Assembly (NCBI GenBank): GCA_024639745.1
Contig: JAHEHW010000018.1
Location: 1-11,819, forward strand
Reading direction: 5' to 3'
DNA from: Salaquimonas sp.
GTDB lineage: Bacteria; Pseudomonadota; Alphaproteobacteria; Rhizobiales; Rhizobiaceae
DNA length: 11,819 bases
Part shown: positions 6,814-11,819 of the stretch, in pieces
Position numbering within the stretch: position 1 is the first letter of the stretch
How the letters are laid out: the number at the start of each line of letters is the position of its first letter
Notes under the pieces: generated by a model
Database searches by the model: none
What the model saw: only the letters and a program-made list of their open reading frames with translations
Told to the model about the DNA's origin: nothing
Program-made: the position numbers and the translations under genes

Positions 6814-7263
6814 ATGAAAAGAGCGGCAAGCTTGGCCGAGCGAACTTCATCAACACCGATCCGCCATGGCGTCAGCGTTTGCATCCGAAAGGCTGGCAAA
6901 ATCCTGCTCGTCAAGCGCGGAAATCGCCCATACAAGGGACTATGGTCTTTTCCCGGCGGGACACAGGAACCCGGTGAAACACCCGAAGAGGCAATCGTGA
7001 GAGAGGCTCTCGAAGAAACGGGGCTTGCGCTCAAGTCGTTTGCGCGGCTTGGTAGCGTCGATATCAACACGGGCGGCGGTGCCGAGGCCGACCGCGGCAT
7101 GTTTCACCTGGCGGTTTTTCTCTGTGACGAGTTCGAAGGGACGCCGAGCGCCGGCGACGATGCCAGCGAAATCGGCTGGTTCAGCAAAGCGGAGATCGCC
7201 GAAATTGAGGCCGTGCCGCAGCTCGGCGAAGCGCTGGAAAAAATTGGCAGCATCATGAATTGA
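6814..7263 (+). CDS. Nudix hydrolase
   Basis: A 149-residue cytosolic Nudix protein. The Nudix box is complete: Gly49, Glu55, then REALEETGL from residue 63, with the metal-binding Glu67 and Glu68. Before it stands the usual LLVKRGNRPYKGLWSFPGG strand-turn. Such proteins hydrolyse nucleoside diphosphates linked to another group. The single-domain size and the GLWSFPGG run resemble ADP-ribose or small-molecule pyrophosphatases, but the substrate cannot be told from this. The start at 6814 has only a weak CGAG upstream; the 16 N-terminal residues before the first Nudix strand look disordered, so a later start is possible. It is divergent from the SRAP gene with 77 bp between them. No strong promoter motif is seen in that gap. 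A dinucleotide or damaged-nucleotide role beside an abasic-site protein is possible but not shown. Confidence 0.9.
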   Translation: MKRAASLAERTSSTPIRHGVSVCIRKAGKILLVKRGNRPYKGLWSFPGGTQEPGETPEEAIVREALEETGLALKSFARLGSVDINTGGGAEADRGMFHLAVFLCDEFEGTPSAGDDASEIGWFSKAEIAEIEAVPQLGEALEKIGSIMN

Positions 7264-7406
7264 GAGACAAAGGCTGCCGAACGGACTGACGATCAGCCCT
7301 TGCGCCGGTCAAGTCATTTCGCTTGATCCCGATTTGGCTATTCAACAGAAGCGCCTCTGTATGCTTTACGCTTGCCAAGCGGCCCAAGGCCTGTGAAATA
7401 GCTGGC

Positions 7407-7850
7407 ATGGCTTACCCATTCTTCCAAATGGTCCGTATCTTGTTGGTAGCGTTTGCGCTTGCCGCCACTTTCGTTACTCCGGCGGCGGCACAGGAAAGCG
7501 ACGAAGCGGGAAACGCGTCCGGGGACAATGGCCAGATTACCACGCTGCCGCCCGCATATGACGACCAGATGATGCGGCTTGGCGAAATCCTCGGTTCCCT
7601 TCACTACCTGCGTGCATTGTGTGGGGCCGACGAAGGGCAGTTATGGCGGGATGAAATGCAGAAGCTGATCGAGGCGGAGGAACCCAGCAATCAACGTCTG
7701 GCTCAACTGATCGCCAGTTTTAATCGCGGTTTCAGGGGCTATCAGGAAATCTATCGCGAATGCACGCCCCCGGCTTCAGAGGCAGCCAATCGTTTTCTCG
7801 AACAGGGCGCGCGTATTTCAGCTGATATTCCCAATCGGTACGGGCGTTAA
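7407..7850 (+). CDS. TIGR02301-family secreted protein
   Basis: A secreted protein of the family TIGR02301, found in Rhizobiales and relatives and without known function. From the ATG at 7407 it has 147 residues. A signal peptide covers about residues 1-28 (hydrophobic core ILLVAFALAATFV, cleavage after TPAAA). The mature part carries the family pattern LGSLHYLRALCG, then WRDEM, SFNRGFRGY and a C-terminal GARISADIPNRYG. Two mature cysteines (in RALCG and YRECTP) could form one disulfide in the periplasm. A longer reading from a TTG at 7323 would place 28 implausible residues before the signal peptide, so I prefer 7407. An ATG at 7428 is also possible. Neither has a strong Shine-Dalgarno. It stands alone, downstream of the Nudix gene. 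Confidence 0.85.
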   Translation: MAYPFFQMVRILLVAFALAATFVTPAAAQESDEAGNASGDNGQITTLPPAYDDQMMRLGEILGSLHYLRALCGADEGQLWRDEMQKLIEAEEPSNQRLAQLIASFNRGFRGYQEIYRECTPPASEAANRFLEQGARISADIPNRYGR

Positions 7851-7891
7851 CCCTTTTAGCAATTTGTTAACATTTGCCCCCAGACCTTCTT

Positions 7892-7897
7892 TATACT
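7892..7897 (+). promoter_or_regulatory. Possible -10 element upstream of the 86-residue gene
   Basis: TATACT is close to the -10 consensus and sits about 67 bp before the ATG at 7965. The best -35 partner, TTAACA at 7867-7872, is 19 bp away, longer than ideal. GTTAAC occurs at 7846-7851 and again at 7866-7871, 20 bp apart. The promoter call is weak. Confidence 0.25.
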
Positions 7898-7964
7898 GCA
7901 CATACGTCAGGCACCCGCAGACACCAATCATCACATTAACAAAGCCCAGCAGAGTATATTGCGG

Positions 7965-8225
7965 ATGGAAAAGGCCAGTCAGGAAGACCTAGAAGAACTC
8001 ATTCTCGAGCAAAAACGCCTCGTTGCCGAAGGCCATTTTTTCGATGCATGGGAAAGAGCGCTGAACGACGGAATAGATGACGGAATCATAGCCCGTGCGC
8101 TCGTTAGGGGCGCACTTACGCAGATTGCACGGATCGGCGGCGACGAGGAAGCGACGCAAATCATTGCGGAAATCAACCAGTTGGAAGTCGAAGGCGATTT
8201 CCTTCCCACCAAGACCATTCAGTAG
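7965..8225 (+). CDS. Small cytosolic helical protein of unknown function
   Basis: An 86-residue reading frame from the ATG at 7965; a TTG two codons earlier is an alternative. The protein is acidic and looks entirely helical, with no signal peptide, membrane segment or cysteine. It starts with a Glu/Gln/Leu-rich stretch (DLEELILEQKRLVAEG). The middle part, ALNDGIDDGIIARALVRGALTQIARIGG, resembles a small helical bundle, and the end is short and polar. Codon use fits the neighbours and the amino-acid composition is that of a folded protein, so I take it as a real gene. I do not recognise a family. It lies between two secreted-protein genes but has about 100 bp of non-coding DNA on each side, so it may be its own unit. 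Confidence 0.7.
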   Translation: MEKASQEDLEELILEQKRLVAEGHFFDAWERALNDGIDDGIIARALVRGALTQIARIGGDEEATQIIAEINQLEVEGDFLPTKTIQ

Positions 8226-8249
8226 CAATTCACGTAAGAAACGGGATTC

Positions 8250-8285
8250 GGCAAGCCTCGCGGTGATTCAGCTGAACCGCTTGCC
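8250..8285 (+). terminator. Hairpin after the 86-residue gene
   Basis: GGCAA (8250-8254) pairs with TTGCC (8281-8285) and GCGGT (8260-8264) with ACCGC (8276-8280). A five-base bulge lies on the left arm and the loop is 11 bases. It lies 25 bp past the stop codon. No T-run follows, so it is not a classical intrinsic terminator; it could protect a 3' end or act with Rho. Confidence 0.3.
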
Positions 8286-8324
8286 GGGCATGCAGGGATA
8301 CGGCACCGATCAAGCAATCGGCAT

Positions 8325-8353
8325 TTGTTCTCTTTGCCGACGTGGCATAAAAT
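8325..8353 (+). promoter_or_regulatory. Candidate promoter for the 226-residue secreted protein
   Basis: TTGTTC (8325-8330), a 17-bp spacer, then TAAAAT (8348-8353). Transcription would begin near 8360, leaving a leader of about 20 bases before the ATG at 8381. Spacing is ideal and the -10 is good. A short inverted repeat CGGCA/TGCCG (8319-8323 and 8335-8339) spans the -35 region and could be an operator, though it may be chance. Confidence 0.4.
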
Positions 8354-8380
8354 AGGCGGTGAAAGGGGAACACCGTTTTC

Positions 8381-9061
8381 ATGGTTTACTTGCCTGCTCG
8401 ATCAATCTGTACCGCCGCATTCCTGATCTCCATGTGTTGCGGTTTGACCTTCGCTCCGTCGCTGGCGGAGGCCGAGACCGACAGAGCGGGTTCAATGTTC
8501 GAGGGCGATAACGCGCAGGCCGAAAAACAGGAGTTGACTGCGCCTTTCGATGATCCGGCAGCGCCGGAAACCGCTGCAGCGCAAGCAGCGGAACTGCCAG
8601 AGGTCATAACCGATCTCAGCGTCCTCCCCTTTCCCGTCCGCAAGATGCGCGAGCTCATTCTGGACGCGGCTTATTCCGGCGATGTCGAAAAGCTGAGGCC
8701 CTATATCGGCTATGGCGACGATGTCACGATGCTATCGCTCGGCGGTATAGAGCAGGATCCCATCGAGTTTCTGAAATCGATCTCTGGTGATGCCGAGGGT
8801 CACGAAATCCTGGCCATTATAACGGAAATTCTAGAAGCGCCGGCTATCCGGTTCGAATACCAACCCTATAATTTTGTTTACGTCTGGCCATACTATTATG
8901 CCTACCCGTTCGAAGAATTGACTCCGGAACAGCGAGTGCAGCTGTTTCGCATCATCACCTATGGCGATTACGAGGAAATGGTGGCGTTCGGCAATTATAT
9001 ATTTTACAGGCTAGGCATCACACCGGAAGGCCGCTGGCGCTTTTTCGTGGCTGGAGATTGA
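8381..9061 (+). CDS. Secreted protein of unknown function
   Basis: A 226-residue protein with a clear signal peptide: Arg in the n-region, a hydrophobic core from about residues 11-25, and cleavage after SLAEA (about 31). The first 45 mature residues are polar, Ala/Glu/Pro-rich and probably disordered. From about residue 75 a compact domain begins (LSVLPFPVRKMRELILDAAYSGDVEKLRPYIG in outline). It includes a strikingly aromatic stretch near 165-178 with YVWPYYYAYPFEEL, then ELTPEQRVQLFRI, and ends in a beta-like GRWRFFVAGD. It has no cysteine after the signal peptide. I believe similar proteins occur in other Rhizobiales but know no function. AGGGG stands 12 bases before the ATG, a long spacing. 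It appears to be a single-gene unit with its own promoter. Confidence 0.8.
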   Translation: MVYLPARSICTAAFLISMCCGLTFAPSLAEAETDRAGSMFEGDNAQAEKQELTAPFDDPAAPETAAAQAAELPEVITDLSVLPFPVRKMRELILDAAYSGDVEKLRPYIGYGDDVTMLSLGGIEQDPIEFLKSISGDAEGHEILAIITEILEAPAIRFEYQPYNFVYVWPYYYAYPFEELTPEQRVQLFRIITYGDYEEMVAFGNYIFYRLGITPEGRWRFFVAGD

Positions 9062-9089
9062 GAGATCGGTTGCAAAAAGCCGTGCAGCG

Positions 9090-9122
9090 ATTCCGGAAAC
9101 ATTCCGGACCTAGTGGAATTCC
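9090..9122 (+). repeat. ATTCCGGA direct repeat and GGAATTCC palindrome before ygfZ
   Basis: ATTCCGGA occurs at 9090-9097 and 9101-9108, 11 bp apart, which is one helical turn. Each contains the palindrome TCCGGA. GGAATTCC at 9115-9122 directly precedes the ygfZ ATG and includes the GGA that serves as its Shine-Dalgarno. The spacing is that of a binding site for a dimeric regulator, but with only 61 bp of intergenic DNA it may be chance. Confidence 0.3.
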
Positions 9123-9995
9123 ATGAACGACCAACTTTTTTGCAAACTTACGGACCGCGCGCTCCTGCGTATCAGCGGCGACGACGCGGGGAAATTCCTG
9201 CAAGGCATTGTCACCTGCAATGTCGAAACCCTTGAGATCGGACAAACCTCATTCGGTGCCCTGTTGTCTCCGCAAGGAAAAATCCTGTTCGATTTTTTCA
9301 TCATCCGCTCGACGAACAGCCTGATCATCGACGTCGACGCCTCGGTGGCGGAGGGCCTCGTCCAGCGCCTGACATTCTACCGGCTTCGGGCCGCAGTTGA
9401 TATTGCGCCGATGGATGAGCGAACACATGTCTTCGCCGTTTTCGGCGGCGATGGCGACCCGACCAGGATTGTCGCCGACGGTATCGTTGTCACCGATCCG
9501 CGCCTGCCGGCTATGGGCGCACGCGCCTATATCCTTCGGGCACCGGAAAGCGGGAAACTGGTTTCGCTCGACGAATGGCAGCAACATCGCATTCGCCTCG
9601 GGATGCCTGTGGGCGGGATCGATTACGCGTTTGGAGACGCCTTTCCGCATGAGGCCCTCATGGATCAATTCAAAGGCGTCGATTTCGCCAAGGGCTGCTA
9701 TGTCGGCCAGGAGGTCGTCTCAAGAATGCAGCACCGCGGAACCGCCAGAAAGCGCCTGATCCAGGTGACCGGCAAAGGCGACCTGCCTATCCAAGGCACC
9801 GATATACTGGCGGACGGAAAGAGCTGCGGCAACATTACCAGCACTGCCGGTACCGTTGGCATTGCCAATATCCGTCTTGACCAGGCCGCCAAAGCGATCA
9901 GGAGCGGCGGCAGATTTCTAGCCGGGACGGAGCTGGTGGACCTCAAAATACAGGACTGGTGCAATTTCACCTGGCCCGATGAACAGGCAGCTTAG
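9123..9995 (+). CDS. ygfZ: Folate-binding protein YgfZ (iron-sulfur enzyme maintenance)
   Basis: A 290-residue protein of the YgfZ/GcvT-like family (IBA57 in mitochondria). It binds tetrahydrofolate and is needed for the assembly or repair of certain [4Fe-4S] enzymes, such as radical-SAM enzymes. The family signature is intact: KGCYVGQE at residues 190-197, with the essential Cys192, followed by VVSRMQHRGTARKRL. The N-terminal GcvT-like fold starts with LTDRALLRISGDDAGKFLQG. Length agrees with other alphaproteobacterial members. GTGGA at good spacing supports the ATG at 9123. The HD hydrolase gene follows after 18 bp and nadQ 17 bp after that, so the three genes probably form one operon. A true aminomethyltransferase is excluded by the short length and by the YgfZ motif. 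Confidence 0.94.
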   Translation: MNDQLFCKLTDRALLRISGDDAGKFLQGIVTCNVETLEIGQTSFGALLSPQGKILFDFFIIRSTNSLIIDVDASVAEGLVQRLTFYRLRAAVDIAPMDERTHVFAVFGGDGDPTRIVADGIVVTDPRLPAMGARAYILRAPESGKLVSLDEWQQHRIRLGMPVGGIDYAFGDAFPHEALMDQFKGVDFAKGCYVGQEVVSRMQHRGTARKRLIQVTGKGDLPIQGTDILADGKSCGNITSTAGTVGIANIRLDQAAKAIRSGGRFLAGTELVDLKIQDWCNFTWPDEQAA

Positions 9996-10013
9996 ACCAG
10001 GTTCAGGGATCCG

Positions 10014-10646
10014 ATGAGCAAAGTGGCGACAAGCACCAAGAGCGAACCGGAACGCGCCTGGCAGCGTATGCTTTCGGGCCGTCGCCTCGACCTTTTGCAG
10101 CCATCCCCGCTCGATGTGGAAATCGAGGATATAGCCCAGGGGCTTTCCCGCGTGGCGCGTTGGAACGGGCAGACAGTCGGAGAGCATGCTTTCAGCGTGG
10201 CGCAGCATTCGCTGCTGGTCCTCGATATCGGCTTGCGGCTGAAGCCATCGCTTTCAGCCGAAGATAAGTTGGCGGTATTGCTGCATGATGGGCCGGAATA
10301 TGTGGTCGGAGACATGATCTCGCCGTTCAAGGCGGTGGTCGGCGGCGATTACAAATCCGTGGAAGCGCGTCTGCAGGAGGCTATTCATATCCGGTTTTCA
10401 CTCCCCGTTTCGCTTCCGGCTTCGTTCAAGAAATTCATCAAGAAAGCCGATACGATCGCGGCATATTACGAAGCAGTTCAACTGGCCGGGTTCTCGGAAA
10501 ACGAGGCTCGCCAGTATTTCGGTCGACCGCATGGGGTAACACCAGACGGCCTACCGCTTGCGGCATGGCCCGCCGGTCAAGCCCAGAACAGGTTCCTCGA
10601 TCGCTTTAATGCGCTGGAAGATGCGCGCGCGAAGCGGCCTCGATAG
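10014..10646 (+). CDS. HD-domain phosphohydrolase, YfbR-like
   Basis: A 210-residue HD-superfamily protein. Metal ligands fit the YfbR pattern: His58 (GEHAFSVAQHS), His91-Asp92 in LLHDGPEYVVGD, and Asp146 (KKADTIAAYYEA). The pair Arg49-Trp50 (ARWNGQTVGEH) corresponds to the substrate-contacting Arg-Trp of E. coli YfbR, a 5'-nucleotidase for deoxynucleoside monophosphates. Glu95, Asp100 and Pro104 belong to the conserved EYxxGDxxxPxK-like motif. The activity is therefore probably a dNMP or related phosphate-ester hydrolase in the cytosol, with the exact substrate open. AGGG before the ATG supports the start. The gene lies 18 bp after ygfZ and 17 bp before nadQ. Beside a NAD regulator, a nucleotide-salvage role is a reasonable idea but inference only. 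Confidence 0.9.
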   Translation: MSKVATSTKSEPERAWQRMLSGRRLDLLQPSPLDVEIEDIAQGLSRVARWNGQTVGEHAFSVAQHSLLVLDIGLRLKPSLSAEDKLAVLLHDGPEYVVGDMISPFKAVVGGDYKSVEARLQEAIHIRFSLPVSLPASFKKFIKKADTIAAYYEAVQLAGFSENEARQYFGRPHGVTPDGLPLAAWPAGQAQNRFLDRFNALEDARAKRPR

Positions 10647-10663
10647 ATATGGAGCCCTAAGCC

Positions 10664-11644
10664 ATGAATAACCCGATCGAAATTGGCCTCAATGCAGCGA
10701 TCATCGCAATGGTGCAGGACAGCCCTGCCATCCTTCGTGCTCCGGGTACGGAAAAAGACGTGCCGGATGCGCTGCCCTTCGGTCCTTTCGACCCGGTAGA
10801 ACACCGGACAATGGAGCGGGGATTGCGGCAATGGGTCAAGGAACAGACCGGCCTGCGTCTCGGCTATGTCGAGCAGCTCTATACATTTGGCGACCGCGGA
10901 AGGCATCGCATTATCGGGGATGACAACCCGCATGTCGTCTCGGTCGGCTACCTAGCCCTGACCCGGTTGAAAGAGGACCAGGACATCAAGCTGAAGGAAT
11001 CCGGAGCCTCGTGGCGCCCAGTATATGACTTCCTGCCCTGGGAAGACTGGCGAACCGGACGACCGGAGATCCTGGATGACGTGATCATCCCCATCCTGCG
11101 CGATGCAATTTCAGAAAAAGGCTCAGTTACGGAACACGGCATCTACGCCGCCTTCGACCAGAGCTTCCGCAATCGCGCACGGATCGCCTTTGGCCTTGAA
11201 GGCGTGTCGTGGGATGATGAACGCGTGCTCGAACGCTACGAACTGCTCTACTCCGCCGGAATGGTGGAAGAAGCGGTTGCCGATAATCGCATGAAGCAAA
11301 CACGGGTCGACACGCCGCTCGGCTCTCGCATGGTGCACGATCATCGCCGGATACTGGCGACCGCGCTTGCGCGATTGCGCTCAAAGATCAAGTATCGACC
11401 CGTCATATTCGAATTGATGCCGGAAGAATTCACGCTGCTTGCCCTGCAGCAAACGGTCGAGAGCATTCTGGGTAAAGCCGTCCACAAGCAGAATTTCCGA
11501 CGACTCGTGGAAAGCAATGAGCTTGTCGAGCCAACTGGCAAGACTTCGCAGTCGACCGGCGGGCGCCCCGCTGCCTTGTTCCGGTTCCGGCGGGAAATCA
11601 TGGCTGAACGTCCCGCTCCCGGTCTGAGGCTTGGCAGAGGCTGA
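10664..11644 (+). CDS. nadQ: NadQ-type regulator of NAD metabolism (Nudix-like plus winged helix)
   Basis: A 326-residue protein I assign to COG4111, the NadQ regulators described in alphaproteobacteria as repressors of NAD biosynthesis genes. The N-terminal half (about residues 1-150) has the outline of a Nudix domain. The box is degenerate: where REUxEExGU is expected there is GLRQWVKEQTGL, so the metal-binding glutamates are mostly gone and hydrolysis is unlikely. YVEQLYTFGD and VVSVGYLAL follow, as in NrtR-like regulators, where this domain senses a nucleotide. The last third has a winged-helix layout: MPEEFTLLALQQTVESILG, then KQNFRRLVES as a recognition helix, then GRPAALFRFR as the wing. 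GGAG stands before the ATG. Its likely targets, the nad genes, would lie outside the window. The assignment rests on memory of the family, not on a search. Confidence 0.82.
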   Translation: MNNPIEIGLNAAIIAMVQDSPAILRAPGTEKDVPDALPFGPFDPVEHRTMERGLRQWVKEQTGLRLGYVEQLYTFGDRGRHRIIGDDNPHVVSVGYLALTRLKEDQDIKLKESGASWRPVYDFLPWEDWRTGRPEILDDVIIPILRDAISEKGSVTEHGIYAAFDQSFRNRARIAFGLEGVSWDDERVLERYELLYSAGMVEEAVADNRMKQTRVDTPLGSRMVHDHRRILATALARLRSKIKYRPVIFELMPEEFTLLALQQTVESILGKAVHKQNFRRLVESNELVEPTGKTSQSTGGRPAALFRFRREIMAERPAPGLRLGRG

Positions 11645-11654
11645 AAAACAGCCT
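11638..11654 (+). terminator. Hairpin on the nadQ stop codon
   Basis: AGGCTG (11638-11643), loop AAAAA, CAGCCT (11649-11654) form a perfect 6-bp stem that includes the nadQ TGA. The next bases (GTATATCC) are not a T-run, so it is not a standard intrinsic terminator. It may mark or stabilise the 3' end of the ygfZ-HD-nadQ transcript. Confidence 0.35.
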
Positions 11655-11685
11655 GTATATCCATGCCCATCTTTACCCGCCGCCT

Positions 11686-11700
11686 TGAAGCATCACTTCA
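11686..11700. promoter_or_regulatory. TGAAG-N5-CTTCA palindrome after nadQ
   Basis: A 15-bp inverted repeat with perfect 5-bp arms in the non-coding stretch following nadQ. It could be an operator for whatever gene lies to the right, with NadQ itself an obvious candidate, or merely a short hairpin. I cannot recall the NadQ operator well enough to compare. Confidence 0.25.
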
Positions 11701-11750
11701 TCGCACGAAGAGAAACGGCTACGTTATCAACAGAAAGATGAGAATTATAA

Positions 11751-11819
11751 ATGGGCTTCATGAAGGATATTTCGTTCGGAGACATCATCTCTCAGGTCAG
11801 TGACCTGATCATTCGATAG
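11751..11819 (+). CDS. Possible 22-residue peptide ORF ending at the window edge
   Basis: An ATG at 11751 opens 22 codons and stops with TAG at the last three bases of the window. A purine-rich stretch (AGAAAGATGAG) lies about 9-19 bases before it and could serve as a ribosome site. The peptide (beginning MGFMKDISFGDI, ending DLIIR) places Phe, Ile, Val and Leu on one face of a helix and Asp, Ser, Lys and Gln on the other, so it would be amphipathic. It may be a genuine small peptide, a leader of the next gene, or chance. I know no family for it. Confidence 0.3.
   Translation: MGFMKDISFGDIISQVSDLIIR

Noticed and set aside
7323..7406. TTG-initiated N-terminal extension of the TIGR02301 protein
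   Set aside because: It would put 28 non-signal residues before a good signal peptide. The ATG at 7407 gives the normal layout.
7846..7871. Two GTTAAC sites as CtrA boxes
   Set aside because: CtrA sites need TTAA-N7-TTAA or a TTAACCAT half site; here the TTAA cores are 16 bp apart and the flanks do not match.

Overview
The window looks like chromosomal core DNA of an alphaproteobacterium of the order Hyphomicrobiales (Rhizobiales: the Rhizobium/Brucella/Hoeflea neighbourhood). The basis is moderate-to-high GC, the overall style of the proteins, and family content typical of that order: a TIGR02301 secreted protein, a NadQ-type (COG4111) NAD regulator, a citramalate synthase next to cysS, and a YgfZ/HD/NadQ run. 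I see no phage, IS element, CRISPR array, tRNA or rRNA. The genus cannot be fixed from the sequence alone.

Left part (1-3826). A membrane-anchored protein of unknown function runs off the left edge on the minus strand. It is divergent from a LOG-family (TIGR00730) nucleotide phosphoribohydrolase on the plus strand. That gene converges, 8 bp apart, on a minus-strand pair, cimA-rarD (citramalate synthase and an EamA/RarD permease, 2 bp apart). The 5' end of cimA is oddly built. Its first 20 codons exist a second time 131 bp upstream as a 61-bp copy with four mismatches. That copy opens a 44-codon reading frame whose stop overlaps the cimA start codon.

Middle (3708-6813). On the minus strand, cysS (cysteinyl-tRNA synthetase) overlaps a GFA/CENP-V-type zinc protein by ATGA. 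A previously easy-to-miss 24-codon membrane peptide gene follows 44 bp further on. Upstream of cysS lies an SRAP (HMCES/YedK) abasic-site protein. Its expected start codon, immediately before the catalytic cysteine and at the right distance from a GGAGG Shine-Dalgarno, is ACG instead of ATG. A Nudix hydrolase gene diverges from it.

Right part (6814-11819), all plus strand. In order: the Nudix hydrolase, a TIGR02301 secreted protein, an 86-residue cytosolic orphan, a 226-residue secreted orphan, then a compact ygfZ-HD hydrolase-nadQ run. YgfZ is a folate-binding protein for Fe-S enzyme maintenance, the HD protein is YfbR-like, and NadQ is a degenerate-Nudix plus winged-helix regulator. The last 175 bp hold a hairpin on the nadQ stop codon, a small palindrome and a 22-codon ORF that closes exactly at the window edge.

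Most of the window is ordinary housekeeping. The items that deserve a second look are the ACG start of the SRAP gene, the duplicated cimA 5' end with its hairpin-rich leader, the small membrane peptide gene, and the AT-richer segment inside cysS. I found no evidence for a complete new multi-gene system.
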